In this document: one piece after another, positions 32,411 through 41,456 of the stretch
How positions within the stretch are numbered: position 1 is the stretch's first letter
Layout of the letters: every line of letters begins with the position of its first letter
Assembly: GCF_002936985.1 (NCBI RefSeq)
Contig: NZ_MPZN01000003.1
Span: forward strand, 1 to 64,000
Origin: Microterricola pindariensis
GTDB taxonomy: Bacteria > Actinomycetota > Actinomycetes > Actinomycetales > Microbacteriaceae
Direction: 5' to 3'
DNA length: 64,000 nucleotides
Notes under the pieces: model-generated
Databases searched by the model: none
The model's input: the letters and a program-made list of their open reading frames with translations, nothing else
Told to the model about the DNA's origin: nothing
Position numbers and translations under genes: made by a program

Positions 32411-34933
32411 CTAGCCAGCCGTCGGCACGCCGCCGGTCTGCACGCCGGGGTGCTCGCGCTCGAGGGCGGCGCCCTCCAGGTCGACGTTCGGGAGGATGCG
32501 GTCAAGCCAGCGGGGCAGCCACCAGGCCGAGGAGCCGAGCAGGTGCATGAGCGCCGGCATCAGCAGCATCCGCACCACGAAGGCGTCGAGGAGCACGCCG
32601 AAGGCGAGGCCGAAGCCGATGGAGCGGATGATGGTCGACTCAGAGAAGATGAAGCCGCCGAAGACCGAGACCATGATCAGGGCCGCGGCGATCACGACAG
32701 AGCGGCCGGCGCGGAACCCCTGGGCGACGGCGAGCCGCGCGGGGGAGCCGTGCACATAGGCCTCCCGCATGCCCGAGGCGAGGAACAACTGGTAGTCCAT
32801 GGCGAGACCGAACAGGATGCCGACGAGGATGACCGGCAGGAAGCTCAGGATCGGGCCCGTATTGTGCAGTCCGATCAGCTCCGCGCCCCAGCCGAACTGG
32901 AAGACGGCGACGATCAGCCCGTAGGTGGCGAACAGCGACAGCACGAAGCCGGCGGTCGCGATCAGCGGAACGAGCAGCGAGCGGAACACGAGGATCATGA
33001 TCAGCAGCGACAGCCCGACCACGACCACCAGGTAGATCGGCAGCACCGCGCTGAGCGCCTCGGAGATATCGATGTTGGCGGCGGCCTGGCCGGCCACGCC
33101 GAGCACGATGTCGCCGCCGACCGGGGGCAGGGCGCGGATGTCCCTCACCAGCTGCTCGGTGGAGGCGCTGTTCGGCCCCTCTGCCGGCAGCACCTGGAAG
33201 GCGATCAGCGTGTTGTCCTCCGACGTCGCGACAGGTGCGACGGCAACCACATCATCCAGTTCGGAGATCGTCTGGGCGATCTCCAGCTGGGTGGCGAGCA
33301 GCTCCTCATCCGGGATCGGGTCGGGCAGCGTGGCGGTCACCAGCAGCGGGCCGTTGGCCCCGGCACCGAACTCCTCGTTGACGATCTGGAAGGACGTGTA
33401 GCTGGTGGAGCCGGCCGGCTCGCTGGAGCCATCGGGCAGGCCGAGTCGCATCGACAGCGACGGGATCGCGACGATGAGAAGCGCCACGACGCTCACCAGC
33501 ACCGTGACGACCGCGCGAACCGTCGACATCTGCTTCACCGGCTTGGCCGACTTCGCGACGTGCGGGGCGCCGATCGTGGCGCGCGCCTTGCGGTTCAGCA
33601 GGCGCGTTCCGATGAGGCCGAGGATGGCGGGGGCGAGGGTGATCGCGACCAGCACGGCGACGGCGACGCAGACGGCCCCGACGGTGCCCATCAGTCCGAG
33701 GAACGGGACCCCGGTCACGTTGAGGGCGAGCAGCGCCACGATGACCGTCGCGCCGGCGAACACCACGGCGGTTCCGGAGGTGCCTGTGGCGAGACCGATG
33801 GACTCGCGCACGGCGACGCCCGCGAGCACTTGCTTGCGGTGCCGGTTGACGATGAACAGCGAGTAGTCGATGCCGACGGCGAGGCCGAGCATCACACCGA
33901 GAACGGGGGTGACCGACGCCATGTCGACCACGCCGGAGAACGCGAGCGAGGCGGTGACGCCGACGCCGACCCCGACGAGGGCGGTGACGATGGGCAGTGC
34001 GGCCGCGATCAGCGAGCCGAGCATCACGATCAACACGATCGCGGCGAAGACGAGGCCGACCGCCTCGCCGACGCCGAAGATCTGGGGCACGCCCTGGGCG
34101 ATGTCCGTGCCGAAGCTGACCTCGACCCCATCGATCGGGGCGTCCTCGAAGTGGGCGATTGTGTCCTGCTTGACCTCGTCGGAGAGCTCGAGGCGCGGCT
34201 CGGTGAAGGAGACGTTGACGATCGCCGTCGAGCCGTCCTCCGACACCACGCCGAGGCCCGTGGCGAGGTCCAGGAGTTGCGTGCCCTGGGCGATCTGCTC
34301 CGCTCCGCTCTCCAACTGGGCGCGGGAGGCGTCGAGCGTGTCCTGCTGGGTCTGCAGCGCCGCCTTCTGTGCGTCGAGCTGCGCCTGCTGGGCGTCGAGC
34401 GCGGCCAGCTGCTCGGCACCGGCGCCGGCCGCGACGGCCTGGTCGCGCGCAGCGCTCAGCTGCTGCTCGGCCTGGTCCAACTGGGCCCTGCCTGCGTCGA
34501 GCTGGGCCTGGCCGGCATCCAGTTGGGCGAGCCCGGTCTCCAGCTGGGCCTGGCCGTCGGCGATCTGCTGGGCCTGCGCGGCCTGCTGGTCGCTGGCCGA
34601 GAACGGATCGATGACGGATGCCACGCCGGGCAGGCTCTCCGCGCTGCTGGCCACCTCAGAGATGGCCTGCCGTTGGGCGTCGGTGAACGCGGCCCCGTCG
34701 GTCGTCTGGTAGACCACGGTGCCGGTGCCGCCCGCGGTGTCCGGCAGTTTCGCCGCGAGCTCATCGGTGACGGCGCCGGATGCCGTGCCGGGGATGTCGA
34801 AACTGTTGCTCAGCCCTCCGCCGAAGGCGAAGAAGGCGCCGACCGCGATGCCGAGGATCACGATCCAGGAGACGACCACCGCCCAAGCCCTGCGTGCAGC
34901 GAACGAACCCAAACGGAACAACAGTGAAGCCAC
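32411..34933 (-). CDS. MMPL-family (RND) exporter
   Basis: Large membrane transporter of 840 residues with two MMPL/RND halves. Helix 1 is at 13-38, the first transmembrane bundle around 285-450 (GLAVGIDYSLFIVNRHRKQ contains the proton-relay Asp/Tyr region) and the second around 650-810 (LFGLAMDYQLFLASGMREAY). The first extracytoplasmic loop carries an unusually long coiled coil (about 110-215) built of repeated AQLDAGQ-like heptads. MMPL proteins export lipids, siderophores or drugs. The start is GTG at 34933 behind AGAGGAG. Divergent from a TetR gene, its likely repressor. Confidence 0.92.
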   Translation of the reverse strand: MASLLFRLGSFAARRAWAVVVSWIVILGIAVGAFFAFGGGLSNSFDIPGTASGAVTDELAAKLPDTAGGTGTVVYQTTDGAAFTDAQRQAISEVASSAESLPGVASVIDPFSASDQQAAQAQQIADGQAQLETGLAQLDAGQAQLDAGRAQLDQAEQQLSAARDQAVAAGAGAEQLAALDAQQAQLDAQKAALQTQQDTLDASRAQLESGAEQIAQGTQLLDLATGLGVVSEDGSTAIVNVSFTEPRLELSDEVKQDTIAHFEDAPIDGVEVSFGTDIAQGVPQIFGVGEAVGLVFAAIVLIVMLGSLIAAALPIVTALVGVGVGVTASLAFSGVVDMASVTPVLGVMLGLAVGIDYSLFIVNRHRKQVLAGVAVRESIGLATGTSGTAVVFAGATVIVALLALNVTGVPFLGLMGTVGAVCVAVAVLVAITLAPAILGLIGTRLLNRKARATIGAPHVAKSAKPVKQMSTVRAVVTVLVSVVALLIVAIPSLSMRLGLPDGSSEPAGSTSYTSFQIVNEEFGAGANGPLLVTATLPDPIPDEELLATQLEIAQTISELDDVVAVAPVATSEDNTLIAFQVLPAEGPNSASTEQLVRDIRALPPVGGDIVLGVAGQAAANIDISEALSAVLPIYLVVVVGLSLLIMILVFRSLLVPLIATAGFVLSLFATYGLIVAVFQFGWGAELIGLHNTGPILSFLPVILVGILFGLAMDYQLFLASGMREAYVHGSPARLAVAQGFRAGRSVVIAAALIMVSVFGGFIFSESTIIRSIGFGLAFGVLLDAFVVRMLLMPALMHLLGSSAWWLPRWLDRILPNVDLEGAALEREHPGVQTGGVPTAG

Positions 34934-34947
34934 GCGATCAGTCTCCT

Positions 34948-34982
34948 CTAGACTTTTTGATCATACGCCTCGTCTCGTCTAG
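34948..34982. promoter_or_regulatory. divergent MMPL/TetR promoter with CTAGAC/GTCTAG arms
   Basis: An inverted repeat CTAGAC (34948-34953) / GTCTAG (34977-34982) with a 23-base spacer flanks a -10-like TATGAT for the exporter (complement of 34960-34965) and a central TGATCA. Likely the TetR operator region, but the long spacer makes this only tentative. Confidence 0.35.
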
Positions 34983-35004
34983 TGGCTGCGAGTAGCCTGA
35001 GAGT

Positions 35005-35604
35005 GTGAACCAACACCGAAATGGACCCGTCCGCAGCGCCGCGGCGCGGGAGGCCGTGCTCGCTGCGACGACGCGGCTCTTCCACGAACAGGGGTACGAC
35101 AAGCTGACGATTGAGGGCATCGCGCGCGAGGCCGGCGTCGGCAAGCAGACGATCTACCGCTGGTGGTCCTCCCGGGGTGCGGTGATCGCCGACTGCCTCG
35201 CCGAGGGCCGCCTGTTCCCGGTCGAGTTCGAGGTTCCAGACTCGGGCCAGCTGCTCCCCGACATCGAGCACTGGCTGAGCACCGTGCTGGCGGTGCTGGA
35301 TGCCCGCAACGGTGGTGAGCTCGTGCGCTCCCTCGTCGCGGCCGCCGCCGAGGACCCGGCCGTGGGGGCGAGCCTGAGCGAGCGGTTGGGGGTCGAGCGC
35401 AGCCTCGCGGCGCGGCTGGAGCGCGCGGTGCGCGACGGCCAGCTGCCGGCGAACGCGCCGATCGACCAGATCGGGGAGTCGATCCTCGGAGCCGTCATCC
35501 TGCGCGCCCTGGGCAGGCAGAACGACAGCGGCGAGCCGCTGCGCCGGCTGGTGCGCTTCCTCTTCGCGCCCTCCGCCCGGCTACGAGGTGATCTTGAAGA
35601 GTGA
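35005..35604 (+). CDS. TetR-family regulator, probable repressor of the MMPL exporter
   Basis: Regulator of 199 residues with the helix-turn-helix at about 10-55 (VLAATTRLFHEQGYDKLTIEGIAREAGVGKQTIYRWWSSR, broken here at family motifs) and a TetR_C helical domain. The QTIYRWW recognition helix is typical of the subgroup linked to membrane pumps. The start is GTG at 35005, with a GAGAG-type ribosome-binding site. The gene is divergent from the exporter with a 71-base gap, and its 3' end overlaps the convergent flavoenzyme gene by 24 bases. Confidence 0.9.
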   Translation: MNQHRNGPVRSAAAREAVLAATTRLFHEQGYDKLTIEGIAREAGVGKQTIYRWWSSRGAVIADCLAEGRLFPVEFEVPDSGQLLPDIEHWLSTVLAVLDARNGGELVRSLVAAAAEDPAVGASLSERLGVERSLAARLERAVRDGQLPANAPIDQIGESILGAVILRALGRQNDSGEPLRRLVRFLFAPSARLRGDLEE

Positions 35605-36738
35605 GCCGGCCGTCGTGCGGTGCGCCGCGAACAGCGAGGGCGCCGCGCCCGTTCCGGTCACCAGGTCGGCGAGGATGCGGCCGACGACGGGCACGAACTT
35701 GAAGCCGTGGCCGGAGAAGCCCGCCCCCACCACGATCGGCCCGATGCGATCGAGCACGAAGTTCTCGTCTGCCGTCAGCGTGTAGGTGCAGCTGACGTCC
35801 ACAAGTGAGTCGGCGTCGGCACCGGGCAGCCAATCGCGGGCGTAGCGCTGCAGATCGGCGAGCTGGCCCGGTTCCGGTGTGAAGCTCCGGGCGTCCGGGT
35901 CGGTGAGCGGCCCGACGGCGTGCCAGCCGGCCTTGACGCCCTCGCCCGGCGTGAGCATGCCGTAGATCGCTGACGGCCAGTACTCGTAGCCGGGTTCGCC
36001 TGGCGTGAAGCGGTGGTTGAAACCGGGCCAGATCGCCTCATGATCAGTCACCGCAAAGTGGGCGGGCTGCTCCTGGGTGACGCTGAGGCGCGGCAGTCGC
36101 ACCACCCCGTCGAGCAGTCTGCTCGTCCACGCTCCCGCCGTGACGACGAGCGTGTGCGCGCGCAGCACCTCGACGCCGTCGGCCGTCTCCACCTCGACGG
36201 CGACATCCTCATCGCCGAGCACGCGAATCGACAGCACCCGGCTGCGGTGGCGCACGATCGCGCCATGCTCGGCGGCGATCCGTTGCAGGGCGGGCAGCGT
36301 GGCATCCGCGTTGAGCTGGCCTCCCTGGGGCAGGTGCAGCACCTGGGAGTCGAAGCGGATGCCGGCCCAGCGCTCCTGTGCCTCGTCGAGCGGGAGGAAC
36401 GCGGCCTCGAACCCGGCTGCGCGGAGCGCATCGTGCACGCCCTGGTAGCCGTGGTCGCGGCCGTGGTTGACGATGCCGGTGTGCGCGAAGAGCTTCTCGC
36501 CGCTCTGCTGCTCGATCTCGTCCCAGAGTGGCAGCGCCTCCGTGAGCATGTCGAGATAGCTGCTGTGCGTGTAGCCCAGGCTGAAGTTGCGGGTGGCCCC
36601 GTGGGACGCGCCGAAGTGATGCCCGGGCTCGAAGCGCTCGAGCAGGGTCACGGCTCGGCCGCGCTGGGCGAGCGCCCAGGCGGTGGCCGATCCCATCGCC
36701 CCGCCGCCGAGCACGATCGTGTCGAGCCGTTCCGTCAT
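35581..36738 (-). CDS. sarcosine-oxidase-like (MSOX/MTOX) flavoenzyme
   Basis: FAD-dependent amine oxidase of 385 residues in the monomeric sarcosine oxidase/N-methyltryptophan oxidase family, which oxidises N-methyl or secondary amino acids to an imine and H2O2. The dinucleotide motif VLGGGAMGSATAW is at 9-21. Cys317 (SCTYTLTADENFVLD) matches the cysteine that holds FAD covalently, and Lys269 and His273 (GVKAGWH) match the active-site Lys265 and His269 of sarcosine oxidase. It is the last gene of the eight-gene importer/oxidase operon, overlapping the upstream FAD gene by four bases. The amine substrate is unknown. Confidence 0.9.
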   Translation of the reverse strand: MTERLDTIVLGGGAMGSATAWALAQRGRAVTLLERFEPGHHFGASHGATRNFSLGYTHSSYLDMLTEALPLWDEIEQQSGEKLFAHTGIVNHGRDHGYQGVHDALRAAGFEAAFLPLDEAQERWAGIRFDSQVLHLPQGGQLNADATLPALQRIAAEHGAIVRHRSRVLSIRVLGDEDVAVEVETADGVEVLRAHTLVVTAGAWTSRLLDGVVRLPRLSVTQEQPAHFAVTDHEAIWPGFNHRFTPGEPGYEYWPSAIYGMLTPGEGVKAGWHAVGPLTDPDARSFTPEPGQLADLQRYARDWLPGADADSLVDVSCTYTLTADENFVLDRIGPIVVGAGFSGHGFKFVPVVGRILADLVTGTGAAPSLFAAHRTTAGSLFKITS

Positions 36739-38645
36739 CTGTGGGTTCCCCTCGTCGTGGCGATGCTTGCGAGCGCGGCGCGTGCCGTGGCATCCAGTTC
36801 GCGCAGCACTGTCGAATTTACCCCGGGAATCGGGGCGATGATGGTGAAGATCCGGGCATCTTCCGAGGGGACGCCCACGGAGAAGAGGGAGCGGTGCGCG
36901 GCGCCGTCAGCGCGGACGAGCGCGTTGTCGTGCGGCGAGATGTCGAGGGCGCCCGTCTCGAGGCCGTCGATGCGGAACGGGCGCGCCAGGCCCTGCTCCA
37001 GCACGGAGCGCAGCAGCGGTTCGGCGCTGCGCCGGCCGGCGGGCAGCGGCAGCCAGGCATCCACGAGCGTACGGGCGCGCACGGTGTGGGCGGGCACCCG
37101 CGGGGAGGACGCCTCGAAGCGGCCGCCCTGCACACGCAGCTGCAGCTCCGGGCCGAGTGGTCGCACGATGCCGGCGCGGAGCAGGGCGAGCAACTGCCGG
37201 GAGCGGAACAGGGGCGGCCCGCTGCCGAGGATGCCGGCGAACGCCTGGAAGTCCTGGTAGCTGCCGGCGAAGGACTCGGCGCTCAGGCGGCCGAATTCGA
37301 CGAGGGGCACGATGGTCAGGCGGGAGGCGCCGATGCTGAGCAGCGCGGCCTTGAGCGGGCTGTCGGCTCCGAGGGCCGCCTGCTCGGCGTCGGCGTGCAC
37401 CGCGGCGATGGTGCGCGCCGTGAACTCCTCCGCCGAGGCGAAGCTCTGCGGCAGCGGGCGCTCCACGTGCGCGAGGTCGAGCCGGTCGGCCGCGTCGGGC
37501 ACGCCCTGGGCGAGGGCCTGCCGCCACTGTGGCGAGGAGGTGCCGTGCGCCTCCAGCGCAAGCAGCAGCTGTGCAACCGGGCGGGCGAGGGCGTGCGGGC
37601 GCAGCCGGGCGAGCGTCTCGTAGTACGCGGCGGTGGCGTCCGCATCGATGAGGGGGCGCACCTGGCGGCCGAAGTCGATGCGCTCCTCGCGCAGCAGCGC
37701 GGGAAGCGCGGCGCGCAGGAGACGCTGCGGCGAGGGCGGGGGAGGCGCCCCATAGTGCGATTTGGCGCGGAAGACGAGTCCGCGCCGGGAGCCGGCGTGG
37801 ATGACTGGCTCGGCGCCGCTCGGCAGGTACTGAAGCCGGTGCGGGTCGAGGCCGTGCTCGCGCTCCACGAAGCGGCCGCCGCGCCCCTCCGTGAGCATGC
37901 TCACGGTGTCGAAGAAGCTCATTCCGAGGCCGCGCACGATGACCGGCTCCCCGGCGCGCACCCGGCTGAGGTCTTGGTCGATCGGGTTGTCCGGTGCGAC
38001 CCAGTCCAGCTGCGCGTCGGCCACGGCGGCCGCAAGCTCCGATTCCGTCGCGCTGGGCGTGACGGGCAGCCAGCCGAGGGCCAGGACGACGGCGTCGGCG
38101 CTGAGCGAGGAGCCGTTGTCCAGCTGCAGCTCCCAGGCCGGGCCGCCCGTGTCGGCGTCGCCGGTCTCGGTGACGGCGATGGCGCGCGCGCCGTGCTCCA
38201 CCAGGCGGATTCCCGGTGGCAGCGCGGCGACCGTGCGGGCGTGCGCCCAGCGCAGGTAGTGGCCGTAGAGCAGGCGGCTCGGGTTCGACCAGTCGCGGGT
38301 GCGCGCCGCCTCCGCGCGCAGCGCCGGGGGGAGCCCGGGGGCGGCGGTGCCACCGTCGGCCACCGCCTCGCACCACTCCAGGAAGCTCGGACCGGGCACG
38401 ATGGGCCCGGCGCACTGCACCGTGGCGTCCGTGAACACCGTCGACTGGGCGGCGACGGTGTTCATCACCAGCGTGCCGGGCTGGCCGTCACGCCAGGTGC
38501 GGCCGGAGCCGGCCGGGTGCGGGTCGACCAGGTGCACGACGAGGTCTTGCCCCGTCAACAGCTCTCCGATGCTCGCCGAGACGCGCTCGAGCAGCACGGC
38601 TCCGCGCAGGCCGGCGCCGACGATGCAGAGGGAGCGTTCCGTCAC
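36735..38645 (-). CDS. FAD/NAD(P)-binding protein, large (FAD_NAD_binding_9 type)
   Basis: Flavoprotein of 636 residues. It starts with CIVGAGLRGAVLLERVSA, the dinucleotide-binding fold of the FAD_NAD_binding_9 family, and has a long variable N-terminal half (VHLVDPHPAGSGRTWRDGQPGTLVMNT; VVLALGWLP), a central RGLGMSFFDTVSMLTEGRGGRF typical for these proteins, and a C-terminal NSTVLRELDATARAAL. Members are uncharacterised oxidoreductases. The start is GTG at 38645, without a strong ribosome-binding site. It lies 9 bases after the AhpD-like gene and overlaps the sarcosine-oxidase-like gene, implying a joint oxidative pathway. Confidence 0.85.
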   Translation of the reverse strand: MTERSLCIVGAGLRGAVLLERVSASIGELLTGQDLVVHLVDPHPAGSGRTWRDGQPGTLVMNTVAAQSTVFTDATVQCAGPIVPGPSFLEWCEAVADGGTAAPGLPPALRAEAARTRDWSNPSRLLYGHYLRWAHARTVAALPPGIRLVEHGARAIAVTETGDADTGGPAWELQLDNGSSLSADAVVLALGWLPVTPSATESELAAAVADAQLDWVAPDNPIDQDLSRVRAGEPVIVRGLGMSFFDTVSMLTEGRGGRFVEREHGLDPHRLQYLPSGAEPVIHAGSRRGLVFRAKSHYGAPPPPSPQRLLRAALPALLREERIDFGRQVRPLIDADATAAYYETLARLRPHALARPVAQLLLALEAHGTSSPQWRQALAQGVPDAADRLDLAHVERPLPQSFASAEEFTARTIAAVHADAEQAALGADSPLKAALLSIGASRLTIVPLVEFGRLSAESFAGSYQDFQAFAGILGSGPPLFRSRQLLALLRAGIVRPLGPELQLRVQGGRFEASSPRVPAHTVRARTLVDAWLPLPAGRRSAEPLLRSVLEQGLARPFRIDGLETGALDISPHDNALVRADGAAHRSLFSVGVPSEDARIFTIIAPIPGVNSTVLRELDATARAALASIATTRGTHR

Positions 38646-38654
38646 GACCGCGGG

Positions 38655-39287
38655 TCAGTCCTCGCTCGTGTGTGCGCGCGCGTCGTTGGCCTGCTGGTCG
38701 GCGATGGCCTGCGCGTCGTCTGCGGCGGGCGGCAGCGGCTCGCCGAGGCTCAGCATGAGCCGGTTGGCCCAGGCGAAGAAGGCGCCGGACTGCACGATGT
38801 CGAGCACCTCGGCTGCGTTCAGGCCGACCGCCTGCAGCGCCGCCACATGCTCGGGGCCGAAGGCGTTGGGGATCGCGGTGAGGGCGGCCGCCGCGTCGGT
38901 GATGGCCCGCCAGCGCGGGTCCAGCTCGGCGTCGATGCCGTGTTCGAGCAGGGCGCGCACCTCGTCCTCACGCTTGGTGAAGGTGATGCTCAACCGTGCG
39001 TGCACGCTCGTGCAGAGCACGCAGCCGTTGACCCGCGAGACGACCGTCGCCGCGAGTTCCCGCTCGCCGCGGCGGAGGCCGGGCCGGCCGAGGAAGACCG
39101 CCTGGTCGACGAGGGTGCGCGCGTGCAGGGAGGCCGGGTGCCAGGCCAGCAGGCGGAAGTAAGGGGAGTTGGGCCAGATGCTCGCCTCGATGGCCTCGCG
39201 CTGGGGCTCGGTTCCGGTTGCCGGGTCGACGGGCGTGATCCAGGCGTGCCAGGCCCGTTCGTCCGTGCTGAATCGTGACTCGCTCAC
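38655..39287 (-). CDS. alkylhydroperoxidase-domain protein (Avi_7169-like)
   Basis: Protein of 210 residues with an AhpD/carboxymuconolactone-decarboxylase fold. The redox motif is CVLCTSVHAR, a Cys-x2-Cys pair with the downstream histidine, as in AhpD-type peroxidases. Together with the next gene upstream it matches a pair I know as the Avi_7169 and Avi_7170 families, which occur with ABC importers and flavin enzymes. It could remove the H2O2 or hydroperoxide formed by the operon's oxidases, or act as a hydrolase-like partner. The start is GTG at 39287 in a GTGA overlap. Confidence 0.8.
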   Translation of the reverse strand: MSESRFSTDERAWHAWITPVDPATGTEPQREAIEASIWPNSPYFRLLAWHPASLHARTLVDQAVFLGRPGLRRGERELAATVVSRVNGCVLCTSVHARLSITFTKREDEVRALLEHGIDAELDPRWRAITDAAAALTAIPNAFGPEHVAALQAVGLNAAEVLDIVQSGAFFAWANRLMLSLGEPLPPAADDAQAIADQQANDARAHTSED

Positions 39288-39796
39288 AGGGTTCCCTTCA
39301 GGACGGTCAGCCCATGTGCGATGCGCACCTGGAACGAGACGAATGCGACGATCTGGCTCAATACGACGATCTCCGCCGGAGTGAGACCGGCGGCGGTGAG
39401 GGCGTCGAGGTCGGAGGCCGTGGTCGCCGCCGGCCGGGCCACCAGCAGCTCGACGTGGCGCAGGATGGCGCGTTCGCGCCGGGAGGCGAGGAGGCCGGCG
39501 CCCCGGTCGGGCCCGCTCTCCACGAAGGCGAGCAGTGCCGACTGCTCGGGGTGGGCGGAGAGCCGCTCCGAGTAGTGGGCGAGGGCGGCCGGCGAGTGCT
39601 CCAGCCGGGCGGACCGGGCGGCGACGAGCAGGCGGGTGGGCAGCGCGAACCCGGGCACCGGGTCGGCGTCGAGGCTCTGCGGCAGCAGGGCCTCGTAGCT
39701 CGCCTGGGCCGAGCTCACGACATCCGGTCGGTGGCCGCGCAGCGCGACGCTCTGCGCGGTGTCGAGCCCGGAAATGGCGTCGATCACATCCGTCAT
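39284..39796 (-). CDS. CMD-domain protein (Avi_7170-like)
   Basis: Protein of 170 residues related to the carboxymuconolactone-decarboxylase fold (VIDAISGLDTAQSVALRGHRPDVV; LTAAGLTPAEIVVLSQIVAFVSFQVRIAHGL). The cysteine pair of AhpD is missing: the helix that would carry it reads LLVAARSARLEHSP. So it is probably a non-redox partner of the neighbouring AhpD-like protein, with which it overlaps by four bases. Function unknown. Confidence 0.75.
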   Translation of the reverse strand: MTDVIDAISGLDTAQSVALRGHRPDVVSSAQASYEALLPQSLDADPVPGFALPTRLLVAARSARLEHSPAALAHYSERLSAHPEQSALLAFVESGPDRGAGLLASRRERAILRHVELLVARPAATTASDLDALTAAGLTPAEIVVLSQIVAFVSFQVRIAHGLTVLKGTL

Positions 39797-40554
39797 TGGT
39801 TCTCCTTGCTGGTGGTGGCTGCTGCGCCGACCTCGACGGGGCTGCCGAGGTAGGCCTCGCGCACGCTGGCGTCGCCGAGCAGCGAGGACGCCGATCCCGA
39901 CACCGCGATGTGGCCGGTGCGCAGCACGTAGCCCCGATCGGCGATCGAGAGCGAGAGCTCGGCGTTCTGCTCGACGATGAGCACGCTCACGCCGAGGCGG
40001 GCGTTGACGTCTGAGATCATCTCGAGCACCTGGTCGACGATGATGGGGGCGAGGCCCATCGTCGGCTCGTCCATGCAGACGAGCTTGGGCTTGCTCATGA
40101 GGGCGCGGCCGAAGGCGAGCATCTGCTGCTCGCCGCCGGACATGGTGCCCGCCCGCTGCCTCTTGCGCTCGGCCAGCCGGGGGAAGGCCTCGTAGATCTC
40201 CTCCAGGCTGCTCAGGATGCCGCGGCGGTCACGCCGCACGTAGGCCCCCGTCAGCAGGTTCTCCTCGACCGTCATGTCGCCGAAGACGCGTCGCGCCTCG
40301 GGCACCGAGGCCAGGCCGGCGGTGATGCGGCGGCCGCAGCTCCAGCTCGTGACATCGGTTCCGCCGAGGCTGACGGTTCCGGTGCTCGGGGTGACGAGGC
40401 CGAGGATCGTCTTCATCGTCGTGGACTTGCCGGAGGCATTGCCGCCGAGCAGGCAGACGATCTCACCCTCGCCCACCTCGAGGTTCACGTCGAAGAGCGC
40501 CTGACTGGTGCCGTAGAAGGTGTTGACGCCGTCCAGGCGCAGCAGGGCGGTCAT
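39793..40554 (-). CDS. branched-chain-type ABC transporter ATPase, LivF
   Basis: ATPase of 253 residues. Walker A GGNASGKST, signature MSGGEQQML and Walker B LVCMDEPTMGLAP, with the LivF-typical ASVPEARRVFGDMTVEENL. It energises import with LivG (41456). ATG at 40554 overlaps the LivG stop. The Walker A Asn-Ala-Ser variant is normal for this family. Confidence 0.9.
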   Translation of the reverse strand: MTALLRLDGVNTFYGTSQALFDVNLEVGEGEIVCLLGGNASGKSTTMKTILGLVTPSTGTVSLGGTDVTSWSCGRRITAGLASVPEARRVFGDMTVEENLLTGAYVRRDRRGILSSLEEIYEAFPRLAERKRQRAGTMSGGEQQMLAFGRALMSKPKLVCMDEPTMGLAPIIVDQVLEMISDVNARLGVSVLIVEQNAELSLSIADRGYVLRTGHIAVSGSASSLLGDASVREAYLGSPVEVGAAATTSKENQ

Positions 40555-41456
40555 GCGGTGGCTCCCGTTGGCTGTGAGTGGGCCGGCTGCGCGACTGCCG
40601 GTTGAGCGTCTGGCGCCGGTGCGTGGCGCTTGCCGAGGTAGGCCTCGATGACCCGTGGGTCGTTGCGGACCTGCTCCGGGGTGCCCTGCGCGATGATGCG
40701 CCCGTTGTCGAGCACGATGACGCGGTCGGAGACCGTCATCACGAGGTCGAGCTTGTGCTCGACGAGGAGCATCGTCTGCCCGCCCGCCTTGAGGTCGAGC
40801 AGCTGGTGCATCACCTCGGCCGTCTCCGTCTGGTTCATGCCGGCCGTCGGCTCGTCCAGCACGAGCAGCCGCGGCTGTGAGATCAGCGCGCGCGCGATCT
40901 CGGTGCGGCGCCGGTTGGCGTAGGAGAGGGTGAAGCTGAAGTTCTCGGTGCGCGGCGCCAGGCGCTCGCCGAAGCGGGCGATCTGCGCGTCGACGGCGGC
41001 GTTGTCGAGCACGTTCTGCCGGCGCAGCGCCGGGGTGCCGACGATCGCGAGCACGGTCTCGGCGAGCAGAGGAATCCAGCGGATGCCGGGAATGCCGCGC
41101 AGGGCGGGGAGCGGCCGCCCCACCCGCTGCACGGCCTCCAGCCCGACGAGCACGTTGTCGCGCACCGTCAGGTTGCCGATCACGCGGCCGTTCTGGAAGG
41201 TGCGGGTCAGGCCCTGCGCGGCGATCTGGTGCGGTTTGAAGTGGCGCAGTTCGGTTCCGGCGAGGCGCACGGAGCCGGCATCCGCCCGCAGCACCCCGGA
41301 GATCAGGTTGAGCGTCGTCGTCTTGCCGGAGCCGTTGGGACCGATGATGCTCACCACCTCGCCCTCGGCGATGCTGAGCTCGACGTCGTCGACGACGTGC
41401 AGCCCGCCGAAGCTCTTGTGCAGGCCGTGGACGGCGAGAAGCGGGATCGCGGTCAT
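40551..41456 (-). CDS. branched-chain-type ABC transporter ATPase, LivG
   Basis: Second ATPase, 301 residues. Walker A GPNGSGKTT, Walker B LLVLDEPTAGMNQ and switch histidine LLVEHKLD are present; the signature region reads LSYANRRRTEIARAL, a degenerate form of the usual LSYGQQRR. There is an inserted loop at about 108-150 (RPLPALRGIPGIRW) also found in LivG. ATG at 41456 has AAGGAA and overlaps the permease stop. Confidence 0.9.
   Translation of the reverse strand: MTAIPLLAVHGLHKSFGGLHVVDDVELSIAEGEVVSIIGPNGSGKTTTLNLISGVLRADAGSVRLAGTELRHFKPHQIAAQGLTRTFQNGRVIGNLTVRDNVLVGLEAVQRVGRPLPALRGIPGIRWIPLLAETVLAIVGTPALRRQNVLDNAAVDAQIARFGERLAPRTENFSFTLSYANRRRTEIARALISQPRLLVLDEPTAGMNQTETAEVMHQLLDLKAGGQTMLLVEHKLDLVMTVSDRVIVLDNGRIIAQGTPEQVRNDPRVIEAYLGKRHAPAPDAQPAVAQPAHSQPTGATA

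Noticed and set aside
32450-34927. 825-codon plus-strand frame opposite the MMPL exporter
   Set aside because: Its translation is a low-complexity Arg/Glu/Gln/Asp-rich mirror of the exporter gene.
36741-39278. 845-codon plus-strand frame opposite the FAD protein and AhpD-like genes
   Set aside because: It spans two real minus-strand genes and has no domain; a shadow frame.
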